Shown: positions 35,059 through 44,570, counted from the stretch's first letter. The stretch: 49,109 nt of DNA from Pseudomonadota bacterium (GCA_022573655.1 JACZTO010000014.1:1-49109), one strand, 5' to 3'. Numbers and translations: made by a program. The notes: a model not told the origin generated them from the sequence alone.

Positions 35059-36298
35059 CAGCTTCGAATTCTGGATCGGCAGTCGTTACGTGCGCTCGCG
35101 CAGCAGTAACGGTTTTGTGTCATTGATCTCGGCAATATCGATGCTCGGAATTGCGATTGCCGTGATGGTGTTGATCGTCGTCATGTCTGTCGTCAATGGC
35201 TTCGAGAGAGAGCTGAAAGATCGCCTTTTGGCGATGACCGCCCATGCCAGTATCGAAGGAGTGGATGGCAAGTTACCGAGTTCGGCCGCATTGCTCGAAC
35301 TGGCCATCGCCGATGAGCAGGTTCGGGCCGCGGCGCCCTACGTCAACGGCCAGGCTCTGCTGGTATTCGAACGCCAATTGAGCGGTGCGGAGCTACGCGG
35401 CATTGAGCCGCAACTTGAAAACGACGTCTCCGGCATTGGCGGCGTGATGCAGGAAGGTGACATCACCGATTTGCAAGCCGGTGACTTTAACATTGTACTT
35501 GGGGTGGAACTCGCGGATGCCATGCAGGTTGGTATCGGTGACAAAGTGACTGTTACGCTGGCACAGGGAAGGGTAACGCCTTTAGGCGTGGTGCCAAGAT
35601 ACAAGCGGTTTACGGTGAGTGGTGTCTACCGCGTCGGCATGTACGAATTCGATCGTCGACTTGCATTTATCAATATAAATGACGCGCAGAAACTTTATCG
35701 CATGCACGATTCTGTGACTGGCGTGCGCCTGGCGGTAACCGATATTTACGCCGCAGCCGATATTGTTCGTCGAGTCGCGCTGCAATACGGGGAGGTGGTG
35801 CTGGTCAGCGACTGGACCCGCAGGCATGTAAACTTCTTTCGATCCATTCAGATTACGAAGTCCATTTTGTTTGTCATTTTATTGCTGGTGATTGCGGTCG
35901 CAGCATTTAATATCGTTTCAACGCTCGTCATGGTTGTGAAGGACAAGCAGGCGGATATCGCGATTCTGCGCACTGTCGGCGCGCGCCCATTGAGTATATT
36001 GAAGATTTTTGTGACGCAGGGCAGCATCATCGGTATTGCGGGAACGCTCGCCGGTGTGGGCCTTGGCATCTTGCTGGCGCAAAACCTGGAGTCGATCATC
36101 GAATTTTTTGAAGCAGTGTTTGGGATCAAGTTTCTCGCCGCCGATGTTTATTTCATCAGCGATCTACCATCCGAACTGCGTTATGGCGATGTCGCGCGAA
36201 TCGCGATTATTTCGCTGGCCCTGGCATTGGCCTCCACGCTTTATCCTGCCTGGGTAGCTGCAAGGACCGCACCGGCGGAGGCGCTGAGATATGACTGA
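35051..36298 (+). CDS. lolE: Lipoprotein-releasing ABC permease LolE
   Basis: A 415-residue paralogue of the preceding permease with the same layout: an N-terminal helix (FVSLISAISMLGIAIAVMVL), a periplasmic domain, and three C-terminal helices around ADIAILRTVGARPLSILKIF. The two share the same termini (EALRYD, AALRYE). It overlaps both neighbours by 8 nt, so the three genes are co-translated in the order permease-permease-ATPase, rather than the C-D-E order of E. coli. Confidence 0.93.
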   Translation: MSSSFEFWIGSRYVRSRSSNGFVSLISAISMLGIAIAVMVLIVVMSVVNGFERELKDRLLAMTAHASIEGVDGKLPSSAALLELAIADEQVRAAAPYVNGQALLVFERQLSGAELRGIEPQLENDVSGIGGVMQEGDITDLQAGDFNIVLGVELADAMQVGIGDKVTVTLAQGRVTPLGVVPRYKRFTVSGVYRVGMYEFDRRLAFININDAQKLYRMHDSVTGVRLAVTDIYAAADIVRRVALQYGEVVLVSDWTRRHVNFFRSIQITKSILFVILLLVIAVAAFNIVSTLVMVVKDKQADIAILRTVGARPLSILKIFVTQGSIIGIAGTLAGVGLGILLAQNLESIIEFFEAVFGIKFLAADVYFISDLPSELRYGDVARIAIISLALALASTLYPAWVAARTAPAEALRYD

Positions 36299-36986
36299 CA
36301 GTGGCAGGCCCGTTCTTGAGTGCCGCAATGTTGTGCGGCGCTTCAGTGAAGGTGCATCAGTTCTTGAGGTTTTGCATGGAGTGAATCTCGAGGTGCAAGC
36401 GGCTGAGCGCGTCGCAATCATTGGCGCGTCCGGATCCGGCAAGACAACGCTGCTGCAGATCATGGGGGGTCTTGATGACCCCGACGCAGGCGAGGTACTC
36501 ATCAACGGCAAGTCGATACACGGCACGAACGAATCCGTCAAAGGCGAGTTACGTAATCGCTACATCGGTTTCGTGTATCAGTTTCATCATTTGCTGCGCG
36601 AGTTTACGGCTGAGGAAAACGTCGCAATGCCGCTCCTGATTCGACGTGAACCTAAAGCCGCAGCGCTTGAAAGTGCTCGCGTTCTGCTGGGTCGCGTGGG
36701 GCTTGGCGAACGTCTGCAACACAAACCCGGTGAGCTCTCTGGCGGCGAACGCCAAAGAGCCGCCGTCGCTCGTGCGCTTATCACGCGACCGCGATTGGTG
36801 CTGGCAGACGAACCGACTGGCAACCTCGACGCTGGCAACGGCAGCCATTTATTGGACTTGATGCTGGAACTCAACCGGGAGCTGCAGACCAGTCTCATTA
36901 TTGTGACCCACGACCATTCGGTCGCGGCGCGAATGGATCGAACACTCGTGCTGGAGGACGGTACGTTACGCGCCGCTGACGTCTAG
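36291..36986 (+). CDS. lolD: Lipoprotein-releasing ABC ATPase LolD
   Basis: A 231-residue ABC ATPase that powers the Lol complex. Walker A is GASGSGKTT (residues 44-52). The VYQFHHLLREFTAEENVAMP segment with its Q-loop is typical of LolD, the signature is LSGGERQR, and Walker B is LVLADEPTGNLD. Length matches E. coli (233). Its TAG stop lies on a palindromic CTAG that is also the stop of the convergent DUF2062 gene. Confidence 0.97.
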   Translation: MTDSGRPVLECRNVVRRFSEGASVLEVLHGVNLEVQAAERVAIIGASGSGKTTLLQIMGGLDDPDAGEVLINGKSIHGTNESVKGELRNRYIGFVYQFHHLLREFTAEENVAMPLLIRREPKAAALESARVLLGRVGLGERLQHKPGELSGGERQRAAVARALITRPRLVLADEPTGNLDAGNGSHLLDLMLELNRELQTSLIIVTHDHSVAARMDRTLVLEDGTLRAADV

Positions 36987-37513
36987 TCGAGGCGTCGTTC
37001 CCGGCGCCGGCTACGCTTGGTCGTCTTGTAATTCGCGATCGACGATCGCCAGAAGAAATCCAGCATCGCATAGCCGAGTACAGCTGACACTGCCCCCAGG
37101 ACCAGGCAGCCGAGCAGCATCGGCTGCCAGATCGTGACGAATGTGTGCGTTACCCAATCAATCGAGAACTCGAAGCTGAACGGGCGTTCCGCGCTGTTGA
37201 GAATGGCTAGTCCCAGCTGGTAGGCCGCCGGGTACATCACAAACACGGTTACAGGATTGCAGACCCAGACTGCCGCTGTCGCTACTGGAATATTGATTCG
37301 CAGTGCCAGGGCGAGCAGCGCTGCGGCAAGCATATGACCTGGAAAGGGCAGCCAGGCAATGAATACGCCCAATGCAAATGCAGGGACTACCGTGCGGCGG
37401 CGTACGCTCCACAAGCGGTGGTCGTGCAACAAATGCCGGAACGGCGCCATATACCACTGCTTGCTTAAGTGGTCGCGTTTAAACGCGAATTTCCTGAAAA
37501 AGCGTCTTGGCAT
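36983..37513 (-). CDS. DUF2062 inner-membrane protein
   Basis: A 176-residue protein with a basic N-terminus and two or three membrane segments (about 43-75, 82-105 and 133-155). The conserved PAFALGVFIAWLPFPGHM and NPVTVFVMYPAAYQLG blocks define DUF2062. The function is unknown. It lies between lolD and comEC, as in Pseudomonas, but on the opposite strand; its stop shares the CTAG of the lolD stop. The strongly basic tail (RSRRRERRLD) is a typical cytoplasmic end. Confidence 0.88.
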   Translation of the reverse strand: MPRRFFRKFAFKRDHLSKQWYMAPFRHLLHDHRLWSVRRRTVVPAFALGVFIAWLPFPGHMLAAALLALALRINIPVATAAVWVCNPVTVFVMYPAAYQLGLAILNSAERPFSFEFSIDWVTHTFVTIWQPMLLGCLVLGAVSAVLGYAMLDFFWRSSIANYKTTKRSRRRERRLD

Positions 37514-37571
37514 CGCCGCTCAGCCCGGGTTCCATAGTGGGTGCCGACAGCTGCTATCGACTATTTTGTGA

Positions 37572-39878
37572 ATGATTCGTTCCTGCCTGTTAATTCTGGT
37601 GGGCGGCCTTGCGGCGCAGCATAGCAGGGTGCCGCCAAGCCCGGACCTGTGCAAGTTGTTATTTGTCGTCGTTGTGGCGATGTACCTGTGCCATCGCATG
37701 CGGCCCGGTGCATGGCTGCTCCTGGGTTTCGTGCTATTTATGCAGGCTGGACAGAGCGTTATCACCGAGCGTCTCGATCCCCGGTTCGCGGGTGACAGCA
37801 TGCTGACACAAGTGCGAATTGTCGATTTCCCGAAGTCGACGGGTGCTTCAGTCGTGATGATCGTTGCGCCGCTGGACGACCACCGTTTACCGCCGCGATC
37901 ACGTGTGAGCTGGTTCGAACCGTCGCAGCTACCGTCGATTGGCGATGTCTGGGAGCTCGAGTTGCGGTTGCGTCGACCTCGGGGCAACAGCAACCCTGGT
38001 GTATTCGATTTCGAGACATGGATGTTCCGGCAGGATATCCACGCGGCCGGGTATGTTGTCAGTGGCAAGCGCAATCGCTTGCTGGCGACGGGCACAGAAC
38101 CCTCTGTCGACAGGTTTCGGCGTGATTTCATCGCCCTGGCGAAAGCGGCAGCCGCTAATGCCGAAACGGCAGCGGTACTTGCCGCGATAGGCGTCGGCAC
38201 CCGACATCTCATTACGCCGCAACAGTGGCAGCGCTATGCGCAGACCGGAACCAGCCACCTGATGGCGATATCCGGGTTGCATATCGGGCTGGCTGCCACA
38301 ATCGCTTTCGCCGTGGTCGCGGCCTTATCCGGGGTGCTGCGACTGCCGGGTAATCATCTACAGCGTGCGGTCGTCGCCGGAGTGTTGCTGGCTATAGCGT
38401 ACGCGGCTGTCTCCGGCCTCGCCGTACCCGCTCGCAGAGCGTCAATCATGCTGAGTGTGGCGGCGATATGTTTCCTGCGCCGCCGACAAATCAATCCGGC
38501 CAGCACCGCCGCATTCGCGGCCTGGTGCGTATACCTGTTCGATCCGGTGTCTGCGATGACACCCGGGTTCAACCTGTCATTCGGCGCAGTGGCGGTGCTG
38601 TTATGGCTGGCGCGGCGGCACTGGCACACGCCGGGCGAATATCGCAGGCTGGCTCGGGTGCGTCGCGCTGCGTTGCAGCTCATGACGATGCAGGGGATGC
38701 TGCTGCTGGGCCTGCTGCCGTTGACAGTTCTGTATTTTCAGCGTGTTGCGTTTGCGGCACCCGCCGCAAATCTGCTGGTGGTTCCCGTATTCAGTTTCGT
38801 CACCGTCCCGGCAGTGCTGGGCGGTATGATTCTGAGTGGATTCTCAACCGTCCTGAGCCTGCCAGTATTGCGGGTGGCCGCTGCGAGTACTGACTTCGCG
38901 GAGTTCTTGATGCGGCAAATCGAGCGCGTGCCCTTTACGGCGGTGTCAATCGCGGCGATCGGCCCGGGCGAGTGGTGTTTCGTCTTCTTGCCCGCCCTCT
39001 GGGTCATCTTGCCGCGACGCTGGCCCGGGCGCTGGATCGCCATACTTGCTGTCATTGCGATCGTGCTGCACAGGCCGGCAAGCCCTGACAGCGGCTGTCT
39101 GAACGCTTACTTTCTTGACGTGGGGCAGGGTCTCGCTGTCGTTGTACAGACCAGTGATCATGTGCTGCTTTTCGACACGGGTGCATCCTATCGCGGTGGC
39201 GGTAGCGCGGCTGAACAGATTGTACTGCCCTTCTTGCGCTCCAGGGGCATTGATCGTATCGATTGGCTGGTCGTCTCCCACGCCGACGACGATCACGCGG
39301 GCGGGGTCGCTGCGCTGGCTGATTATTTCCGCGGGGGTGGCCTGGGCGCCGTGTTGGTGGGGGAGAAATTGCTCGATGTCCTGGACGACGCTGATGATTG
39401 TTATGCAGGTCAACGCTGGAGTGTCGATGGCATTGAATTTGCGGTATTGCACCCGGATGCGGAATTTCGTCGTGAGGGTAACGATGCCTCGTGCGTTCTT
39501 GTGCTGCGCGCCGGCCGCCATTCCATACTCCTGACGGGCGATATTGAGGCGGCGGCAGAACGTGAATTGATCCAGCGTGGGCGTCTGCTTGCCGTCGATG
39601 TCGTTCTCATTCCGCACCACGGCAGCCTGACGTCCTCGAGCAGGCCGTTTGTCAACAGCACCAGGCCGGTTCTGGCGATCGTATCCACCGGTTTCGGGAA
39701 TCGCTGGAACCTGCCACAGCAGCGTGTCACGGATCGCTGGCAGGCGACAGGCGCCCAGGTGCTGAACACCGCAACGTCAGGCGCTATCAGCTTGAGCATG
39801 TGTTCTGCGGGCGGTATCCGCTGGCTGCGGCGCGAGCGGCAGCAGCGGCGGCGTTTCTGGCACGATGGACAAGGCTAG
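37572..39878 (+). CDS. comEC: DNA uptake channel protein ComEC/Rec2
   Basis: A 768-residue polytopic membrane protein that imports single-stranded DNA during natural transformation. It has an N-terminal DUF4131 domain (about 1-170), the Competence domain with many helices (about 190-500, including TSHLMAISGLHIGL), and a C-terminal metallo-beta-lactamase domain (about 510-745). The last starts YFLDVGQGLAVVVQ and carries the metal motif SHADDDHAGG. All domains are complete. It starts the run comEC-exbB-exbD-msbA-lpxK-kdsB known from Pseudomonas. No pilus genes are in the window, so competence is not proven. Confidence 0.95.
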   Translation: MIRSCLLILVGGLAAQHSRVPPSPDLCKLLFVVVVAMYLCHRMRPGAWLLLGFVLFMQAGQSVITERLDPRFAGDSMLTQVRIVDFPKSTGASVVMIVAPLDDHRLPPRSRVSWFEPSQLPSIGDVWELELRLRRPRGNSNPGVFDFETWMFRQDIHAAGYVVSGKRNRLLATGTEPSVDRFRRDFIALAKAAAANAETAAVLAAIGVGTRHLITPQQWQRYAQTGTSHLMAISGLHIGLAATIAFAVVAALSGVLRLPGNHLQRAVVAGVLLAIAYAAVSGLAVPARRASIMLSVAAICFLRRRQINPASTAAFAAWCVYLFDPVSAMTPGFNLSFGAVAVLLWLARRHWHTPGEYRRLARVRRAALQLMTMQGMLLLGLLPLTVLYFQRVAFAAPAANLLVVPVFSFVTVPAVLGGMILSGFSTVLSLPVLRVAAASTDFAEFLMRQIERVPFTAVSIAAIGPGEWCFVFLPALWVILPRRWPGRWIAILAVIAIVLHRPASPDSGCLNAYFLDVGQGLAVVVQTSDHVLLFDTGASYRGGGSAAEQIVLPFLRSRGIDRIDWLVVSHADDDHAGGVAALADYFRGGGLGAVLVGEKLLDVLDDADDCYAGQRWSVDGIEFAVLHPDAEFRREGNDASCVLVLRAGRHSILLTGDIEAAAERELIQRGRLLAVDVVLIPHHGSLTSSSRPFVNSTRPVLAIVSTGFGNRWNLPQQRVTDRWQATGAQVLNTATSGAISLSMCSAGGIRWLRRERQQRRRFWHDGQG

Positions 39879-39960
39879 ATAGGAACAAAAGCGCAGCTTT
39901 GCGCGAGAATTTTGTGCGCCGTCACTGTATATTTCATTTTTGCCCTTTGGTCAGCTCTTT

Positions 39961-40575
39961 ATGGTTGAGATAGTAAAATCCGGCGGCTGGTTGATGTTGC
40001 CCATCATCCTCTGTGCGATCATCGCAATGGGCATCATGTTGGAACGATTCTGGACGCTGCAGCAAAAGCGCGTCATACCGGAAGACCTGACCAGCAAGGT
40101 CTGGGGATGGGTTAAAAAGGATCAGCTGGATCAGAAACAGATTCAGACGCTGCACCAGGGTTCTGCGCTTGGGCAGATTCTGGCGGCAGGACTCACCAAT
40201 CGTGACCGTGACCGCAGCATACTGAAGGATGCCATCGAGGATACCGGACGGCACGTTGTACACGAACTGGAGCGCTATCTCGAATCGTTGGGAACCGTTG
40301 CAGCCGTAACTCCCTTGCTCGGCCTGTTGGGTACCGTTATCGGCATGGTCAAGGTGTTTACCGCGATTACGACCCATGGTGTCGGCAACCCGACAGTGCT
40401 GGCAGGCGGTATTGCCGAGGCGTTGATCACCACGGCAGCAGGCCTCACCGTGGCCATTCCCGCACTGGTCGGCTATCGCTATTACCGCACCCGCATCGAC
40501 ACGTTGGTGGTTGAAATGGAAAAGGAAGCGATAAAACTGGTCGAAGCCCTGCATCGTCGCAAACAGAATGGGTAG
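39961..40575 (+). CDS. exbB: MotA/TolQ/ExbB proton channel protein
   Basis: A 204-residue inner-membrane protein with three helices (about 8-30, 102-130 and 150-172). The second holds the family signature TPLLGLLGTVIGMVKVF. With ExbD it forms a proton-driven motor that energises TonB-like transport. The open frame begins at 39940, but the ATG at 39961 gives the usual start MVEIVKSGG. No tonB or tolA gene is nearby, so its partner is unknown; the location beside lipid-A genes is conserved in Pseudomonas. Confidence 0.92.
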   Translation: MVEIVKSGGWLMLPIILCAIIAMGIMLERFWTLQQKRVIPEDLTSKVWGWVKKDQLDQKQIQTLHQGSALGQILAAGLTNRDRDRSILKDAIEDTGRHVVHELERYLESLGTVAAVTPLLGLLGTVIGMVKVFTAITTHGVGNPTVLAGGIAEALITTAAGLTVAIPALVGYRYYRTRIDTLVVEMEKEAIKLVEALHRRKQNG

Positions 40576-40578
40576 TGA

Positions 40579-41001
40579 ATGAAGCTCAATTTACGGCCAC
40601 GAGCGCAGTTGGAAGTGAACCTGACATCGTTGATCGATGTTGTTTTTCTATTGCTGATTTTCTTTATGGTTTCGACGAGTTTCACCAAGCAATCGCAGAT
40701 TGCGATTCGCCTGCCCGAGGCCGCGAGTACCGCCATAATCGAGGAGATTCCGCAGCGTATCGAAATCATGATTACGGAGACGGGAACTTTCCTGGTCAAT
40801 GGGCGCGAGCTGATCAACAACCGGCCCGAAACGCTGCGCAATGCGTTACAGAAGGTATCCGCCGCCGGCGACAAAATGCCGATGACCATTAGCGCGGACG
40901 CCAATGCGAGGCACCAGCATGTTGTCACGGCGATGGATGTCGCGGGGCGACTCGGTTTCACTCAGATCAATATTGCGACCGTCAATGACCCGGTCGAATA
41001 G
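40579..41001 (+). CDS. exbD: ExbD/TolR biopolymer transport protein
   Basis: A 140-residue protein with a short cytoplasmic N-terminus, one transmembrane helix (about 17-36, LTSLIDVVFLLLIFFMVST) and a periplasmic domain. Asp20 at the helix start is the conserved proton-carrying residue. The periplasmic part (VNGRELINNRPETLRNAL, DVAGRLGFTQINIAT) follows the ExbD family. It lies 3 bp after exbB, so both act together. The msbA frame begins around its end. Confidence 0.95.
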   Translation: MKLNLRPRAQLEVNLTSLIDVVFLLLIFFMVSTSFTKQSQIAIRLPEAASTAIIEEIPQRIEIMITETGTFLVNGRELINNRPETLRNALQKVSAAGDKMPMTISADANARHQHVVTAMDVAGRLGFTQINIATVNDPVE

Positions 41002-41020
41002 CCAGGCCGAGTCGATCGCT

Positions 41021-42772
41021 ATGGACGAACCCGTCGATCCTGGCGTGCGCGTCGTCTACAGCCGCTTGTGGAAATACGTTACGCCGCACAAACTTGTCGG
41101 CTTTATCGCGATTGTCGGCATGACGGCTACGGCAATCGTTGAAGCAGGTTTGGTCTTCCTGCTCGGGCCGCTAATGGACGAGACGCTGGTCGCGCAGAGA
41201 CTGCAGACGGTAAACTGGATACCGCTTGCGTTCATGGGCATTTTTGTTGTGCGCGGCCTATCCGGATTCGCGACGGAGTCGTCGCTAGGCTGGATTGGTC
41301 GGCACGTGATCAGCGACCTGCGACGTGAGGTGTTTGGCAAGTTCCTGACTCTGCCTACAAAGTATTTTGATGCACAAACGGCGGGTCCGCTGCTTTCCCG
41401 CATGACGTACAACGTTGAAATGGTTGCCGAATCCGTTACGAGTGTCGTCACGGTTGCGATACGCGATACGCTGACGGTCGTCGCCGCACTGGCTGTCATG
41501 CTGTACCGCAGCCCGACTTTGACGATATTCGTTGCCGTCCTGTTTCCGGTTGTCGCAGCGCTGGTACGCTTGCTGGGTGTTGCGTTCCGGCGCTACAGCG
41601 GTCGCATTCAGGACTCGGTAGGTGAGCTCACACAAGTGACCAACGAGATTGTGCGCGGCAACTGGGTTGTCAAAGCGTTCGGCGGCTACGACTACGAGCG
41701 GCAAAGACTCGAAAACGCGGACGGCAAGAACCGCAAGCAAAATCTGAAACTGATCCGGGTTCGCTCCCTGGGCGGCGCCGTTACGCAAATCGTATTCGGT
41801 TTCGGCATTGCACTGGTTATCTACGCGGCAGGACGTCAGTCTGTTGAGGGCGTTCTTAGTCCGGGTCAGTTCATATCGTTCTTTGCTGCGATGATGCTCA
41901 TGCTGCAGCCTGTGCGACGCATAACCAATGTGAACGCAACGTTACAGCGCGGCGTCGCGGCAGCGGATAGTTTGTTCATGGTTATCGATGAAGAGGATGA
42001 GGAGGACTCCGGCACGGTCACGATCGATCGCGTTCGGGGCGACGTCCGCTTCGCTGATGTAAGTTTTTCCTACGGCGACAAGAAGGGGCCGGTGCTGAGC
42101 AATGTCGATATTAATCTGCAGGCGGGCAAAACTCTGGCTATTGTCGGCAAATCCGGAAGCGGCAAGTCGACGTTAGTCAGCCTGTTGCCAAGATTCTATG
42201 AGTTGAGTTCAGGCGATATTCTGATCGACGATGTCCCGATTCGGGATTTTACGCTTGCGAGTCTGCGCGACAATATCAGCCTGGTTAGCCAGGACGTCGT
42301 GCTTTTCAACGATACCATCGCGAATAACCTGGCTTACGGTCAGCTTGAGTCGTTGCCCGAAGAGGATCTGCTGCGTGCGGCGGAAGCGGCCTATGTTCTC
42401 GACTTTACGAAAGACTTGCCGGACGGGTTAGACACTATGGTCGGTGATCGTGGCGTCCTGTTGTCGGGGGGGCAACGGCAGCGTATTGCCATTGGCCGGG
42501 CACTGCTCAAGAACTCGCCCATATTGATACTCGACGAGGCGACGTCGTCGCTGGATTCGCAGTCCGAGCGGCGCATACAAGACGCGTTGCGCGTGCTCAT
42601 GAAGGACAGGACGACATTCGTCATTGCGCATCGACTGTCGACCGTCGAAAAGGCAGATATGATCATCGTCCTGGACGCCGGTCGTGTTGTCGAGTCCGGA
42701 ACTCACGACAAACTACTGCAGCAGGGCGGTCATTACGCGGCGCTTTATCGTTTGCAATTCAGTGACGAGTAG
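41021..42772 (+). CDS. msbA: Lipid A flippase MsbA
   Basis: A 583-residue half-transporter that flips lipid A-core across the inner membrane as a homodimer. Six helices lie within about 20-310; the ATPase domain has Walker A GKSGSGKST, signature LSGGQRQRIAIGRALL and Walker B ILILDEATSSLD. Length matches E. coli (582). The ATG at 41021 was chosen because it gives the family length. An ATG at 40985 and an open frame from 40904 overlap exbD and were rejected. Neighbours lpxK and kdsB act in the same pathway. Confidence 0.97.
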   Translation: MDEPVDPGVRVVYSRLWKYVTPHKLVGFIAIVGMTATAIVEAGLVFLLGPLMDETLVAQRLQTVNWIPLAFMGIFVVRGLSGFATESSLGWIGRHVISDLRREVFGKFLTLPTKYFDAQTAGPLLSRMTYNVEMVAESVTSVVTVAIRDTLTVVAALAVMLYRSPTLTIFVAVLFPVVAALVRLLGVAFRRYSGRIQDSVGELTQVTNEIVRGNWVVKAFGGYDYERQRLENADGKNRKQNLKLIRVRSLGGAVTQIVFGFGIALVIYAAGRQSVEGVLSPGQFISFFAAMMLMLQPVRRITNVNATLQRGVAAADSLFMVIDEEDEEDSGTVTIDRVRGDVRFADVSFSYGDKKGPVLSNVDINLQAGKTLAIVGKSGSGKSTLVSLLPRFYELSSGDILIDDVPIRDFTLASLRDNISLVSQDVVLFNDTIANNLAYGQLESLPEEDLLRAAEAAYVLDFTKDLPDGLDTMVGDRGVLLSGGQRQRIAIGRALLKNSPILILDEATSSLDSQSERRIQDALRVLMKDRTTFVIAHRLSTVEKADMIIVLDAGRVVESGTHDKLLQQGGHYAALYRLQFSDE

Positions 42773-42780
42773 CGGCGACT

Positions 42781-43803
42781 GTGCGCAGCGCTATCGTCTA
42801 CAACTGGATACATCGGGCCTGGTACGAGGGTGCGCCGTTTAGCTGGCTGTTATTGCCACTCAGCGGCGTTTACTGGCTGATTTCATCACTGCGCAGGCTG
42901 CTGTATCGGGCAGGTATCCTGGTCACGCGGCGGGCATCGGTGCCGCTCATTGTCGTCGGCAATATAACGGCCGGTGGGACAGGCAAGACACCAACGGTCA
43001 TCTGGCTGGTCAACGAACTGCGCGCCAGGGGATTTCGGCCGGGCATCATCAGTCGCGGCTATGGTGGCAGCCGCTCGGGCACATCAATGCGCGTTGACGC
43101 TGATAGCGACCCAGGAGTCGTAGGCGATGAGCCGGTGCTGCTGGCCAGGCGCGGCGAATGTCCTGTCGTGGTGGATGCGGACCGTGTCCGTGCCGCGGCA
43201 ATGCTGGTCGCCGACGGTGTCGATGTTATCGTCGCGGATGATGGACTGCAGCACCTCAAACTGGATCGAGACTTCGAGATTTGTATTGTCGACGGTGCTC
43301 GCGGTCTCGGCAATGGCTGGTTGCTGCCGGCCGGGCCGCTGCGGGAATCGCCGCAACGCCTTGCGACAGTTGACCAGGTACTCGTGAACGGCCGGGTGCA
43401 AGGGCAGGATAACGTGCCACAAGATTCGCTTGAGTTCGAGTTGCGAGCGCTTGAGGCTTGCCGACTCAACGGCTCTCTTACGCGACCGCTTGGGCGATTT
43501 GCCGACACGACCGTCCATGCGCTGGCCGGCATCGGCAATCCTGCGCGATTTTTCGATTTGCTGCGCGCGCATCGAATCCAGGTGATTGAACATCCCAGCG
43601 CTGACCATGCAGTACTGGCGACCAGCGATCTTGAGTTCAGCGACGATTTCGGCGTATTCATGACAGAGAAGGATGCCGTTAAACTCGGCACTAACCTGGC
43701 CGACAAATATTGGTACATTCCGGTGGCAATGCACATGGATTCCGCACAGGCGACGCCTCTGTTGGAGCGCATCGAATCAAAATTACGTGAGCGGCATGAC
43801 TGA
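42781..43803 (+). CDS. lpxK: Tetraacyldisaccharide 4'-kinase
   Basis: A 340-residue membrane-bound kinase that phosphorylates the lipid A precursor at the 4' position. The N-terminal membrane stretch (SWLLLPLSGVYWLISSLRRL) precedes the P-loop GNITAGGTGKTP near residue 61. Motifs SRGYGG and DDGLQHLKLDRD complete the family set. The start is a GTG 9 nt after the msbA stop. The stop overlaps the kdsB start by 8 nt. The small ycaR gene that often separates these two in other gammaproteobacteria is absent. Confidence 0.96.
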   Translation: MRSAIVYNWIHRAWYEGAPFSWLLLPLSGVYWLISSLRRLLYRAGILVTRRASVPLIVVGNITAGGTGKTPTVIWLVNELRARGFRPGIISRGYGGSRSGTSMRVDADSDPGVVGDEPVLLARRGECPVVVDADRVRAAAMLVADGVDVIVADDGLQHLKLDRDFEICIVDGARGLGNGWLLPAGPLRESPQRLATVDQVLVNGRVQGQDNVPQDSLEFELRALEACRLNGSLTRPLGRFADTTVHALAGIGNPARFFDLLRAHRIQVIEHPSADHAVLATSDLEFSDDFGVFMTEKDAVKLGTNLADKYWYIPVAMHMDSAQATPLLERIESKLRERHD

Positions 43804-44542
43804 GTTCGTTGTGGTCATTCCGTCGCGTTACGCCTCCACGCGTTTGCCGGGCAAGCCGCTGCGAGAAATCAATGGCAAGTCGATGCTGCAACATGTTTAT
43901 GAGCGCGCTTGCGAGAGTTCGGCAAGCGAAGTTGTGATTGCAACGGATGATGGGCGCATTGCGGAGGCTGCCGAGTCGTTCGGCGCGACCGTTTGCATAA
44001 CGGGAGATCAACATTGCTCGGGCAGCGAACGTATCGCCGAGGTATGTGATTTGCTCGATTGGGACGACGACAGGATCGTCGTCAATCTGCAAGGTGACGA
44101 GCCATCGATGCCGGCGGCATTGATTAACGAATGCGCCGCTCTGCTCGAGGACGCAAGCGCCGATATCGCAACACTCGCGTCGCCGTTCCGGCACCAGGAA
44201 GACTTCGGCAACCCCAACTATGTCAAGGTTATTCGCGATGCAAATAATCATGCGATTTATTTCAGTCGTGCGATGATTCCGTATACGCGCGATGAAGAGC
44301 ATCGCGACCTGGCGATGCAGACTGCATTACACCATCACGGTATCTACGCTTATCGTTGCGGTGTATTGCGGCGACTGGTCAATGCCACGCCGTCCGCGCC
44401 GGAGGTCAGTGAGCAACTTGAGCAGTTGCGCGCATTGTCGCTGGGCATGACGATCGTCGTGGGCGTTGCCTCGCAGAGGCCGGGTATCGGTATCGATACC
44501 GAGGAGGATCTGCAGCGTGTTGCAAAGGACCTGCAACACTGA
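43796..44542 (+). CDS. kdsB: 3-deoxy-manno-octulosonate cytidylyltransferase
   Basis: A 248-residue enzyme that makes CMP-Kdo, the donor for the inner lipopolysaccharide core. The nucleotide-binding start VVIPSRYASTRLPGKPL, the NLQGDEP motif and the HHHGIYAYR segment are conserved. Length equals E. coli (248). A longer frame from 43673 only runs inside lpxK; the ATG at 43796 gives the canonical start. Last gene of the lipid-A/Kdo run. Confidence 0.97.
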   Translation: MTEFVVVIPSRYASTRLPGKPLREINGKSMLQHVYERACESSASEVVIATDDGRIAEAAESFGATVCITGDQHCSGSERIAEVCDLLDWDDDRIVVNLQGDEPSMPAALINECAALLEDASADIATLASPFRHQEDFGNPNYVKVIRDANNHAIYFSRAMIPYTRDEEHRDLAMQTALHHHGIYAYRCGVLRRLVNATPSAPEVSEQLEQLRALSLGMTIVVGVASQRPGIGIDTEEDLQRVAKDLQH

Positions 44543-44570
44543 TTGTACTAAACTATTGCGATCGCATAAT
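44543..44570 (+). promoter_or_regulatory. Possible sigma-70 promoter before iorA
   Basis: TTGTAC (44543-44548) and CATAAT (44565-44570), 16 bp apart, lie in the 74-bp gap between kdsB and iorA. The gap also holds GATCGCATA repeated twice at a 13-bp period (44560-44568 and 44573-44581), and GCGATCGC at 44558-44565. The repeats overlap the -10 box and could bind a regulator. Confidence 0.35.

Noticed and set aside
39879-39960. Terminator after comEC (GCGCA-GCTT-TGCGC followed by GAGAATTTT)
   Set aside because: The stem is only 5 bp and the T-run is short and displaced; too weak to call.
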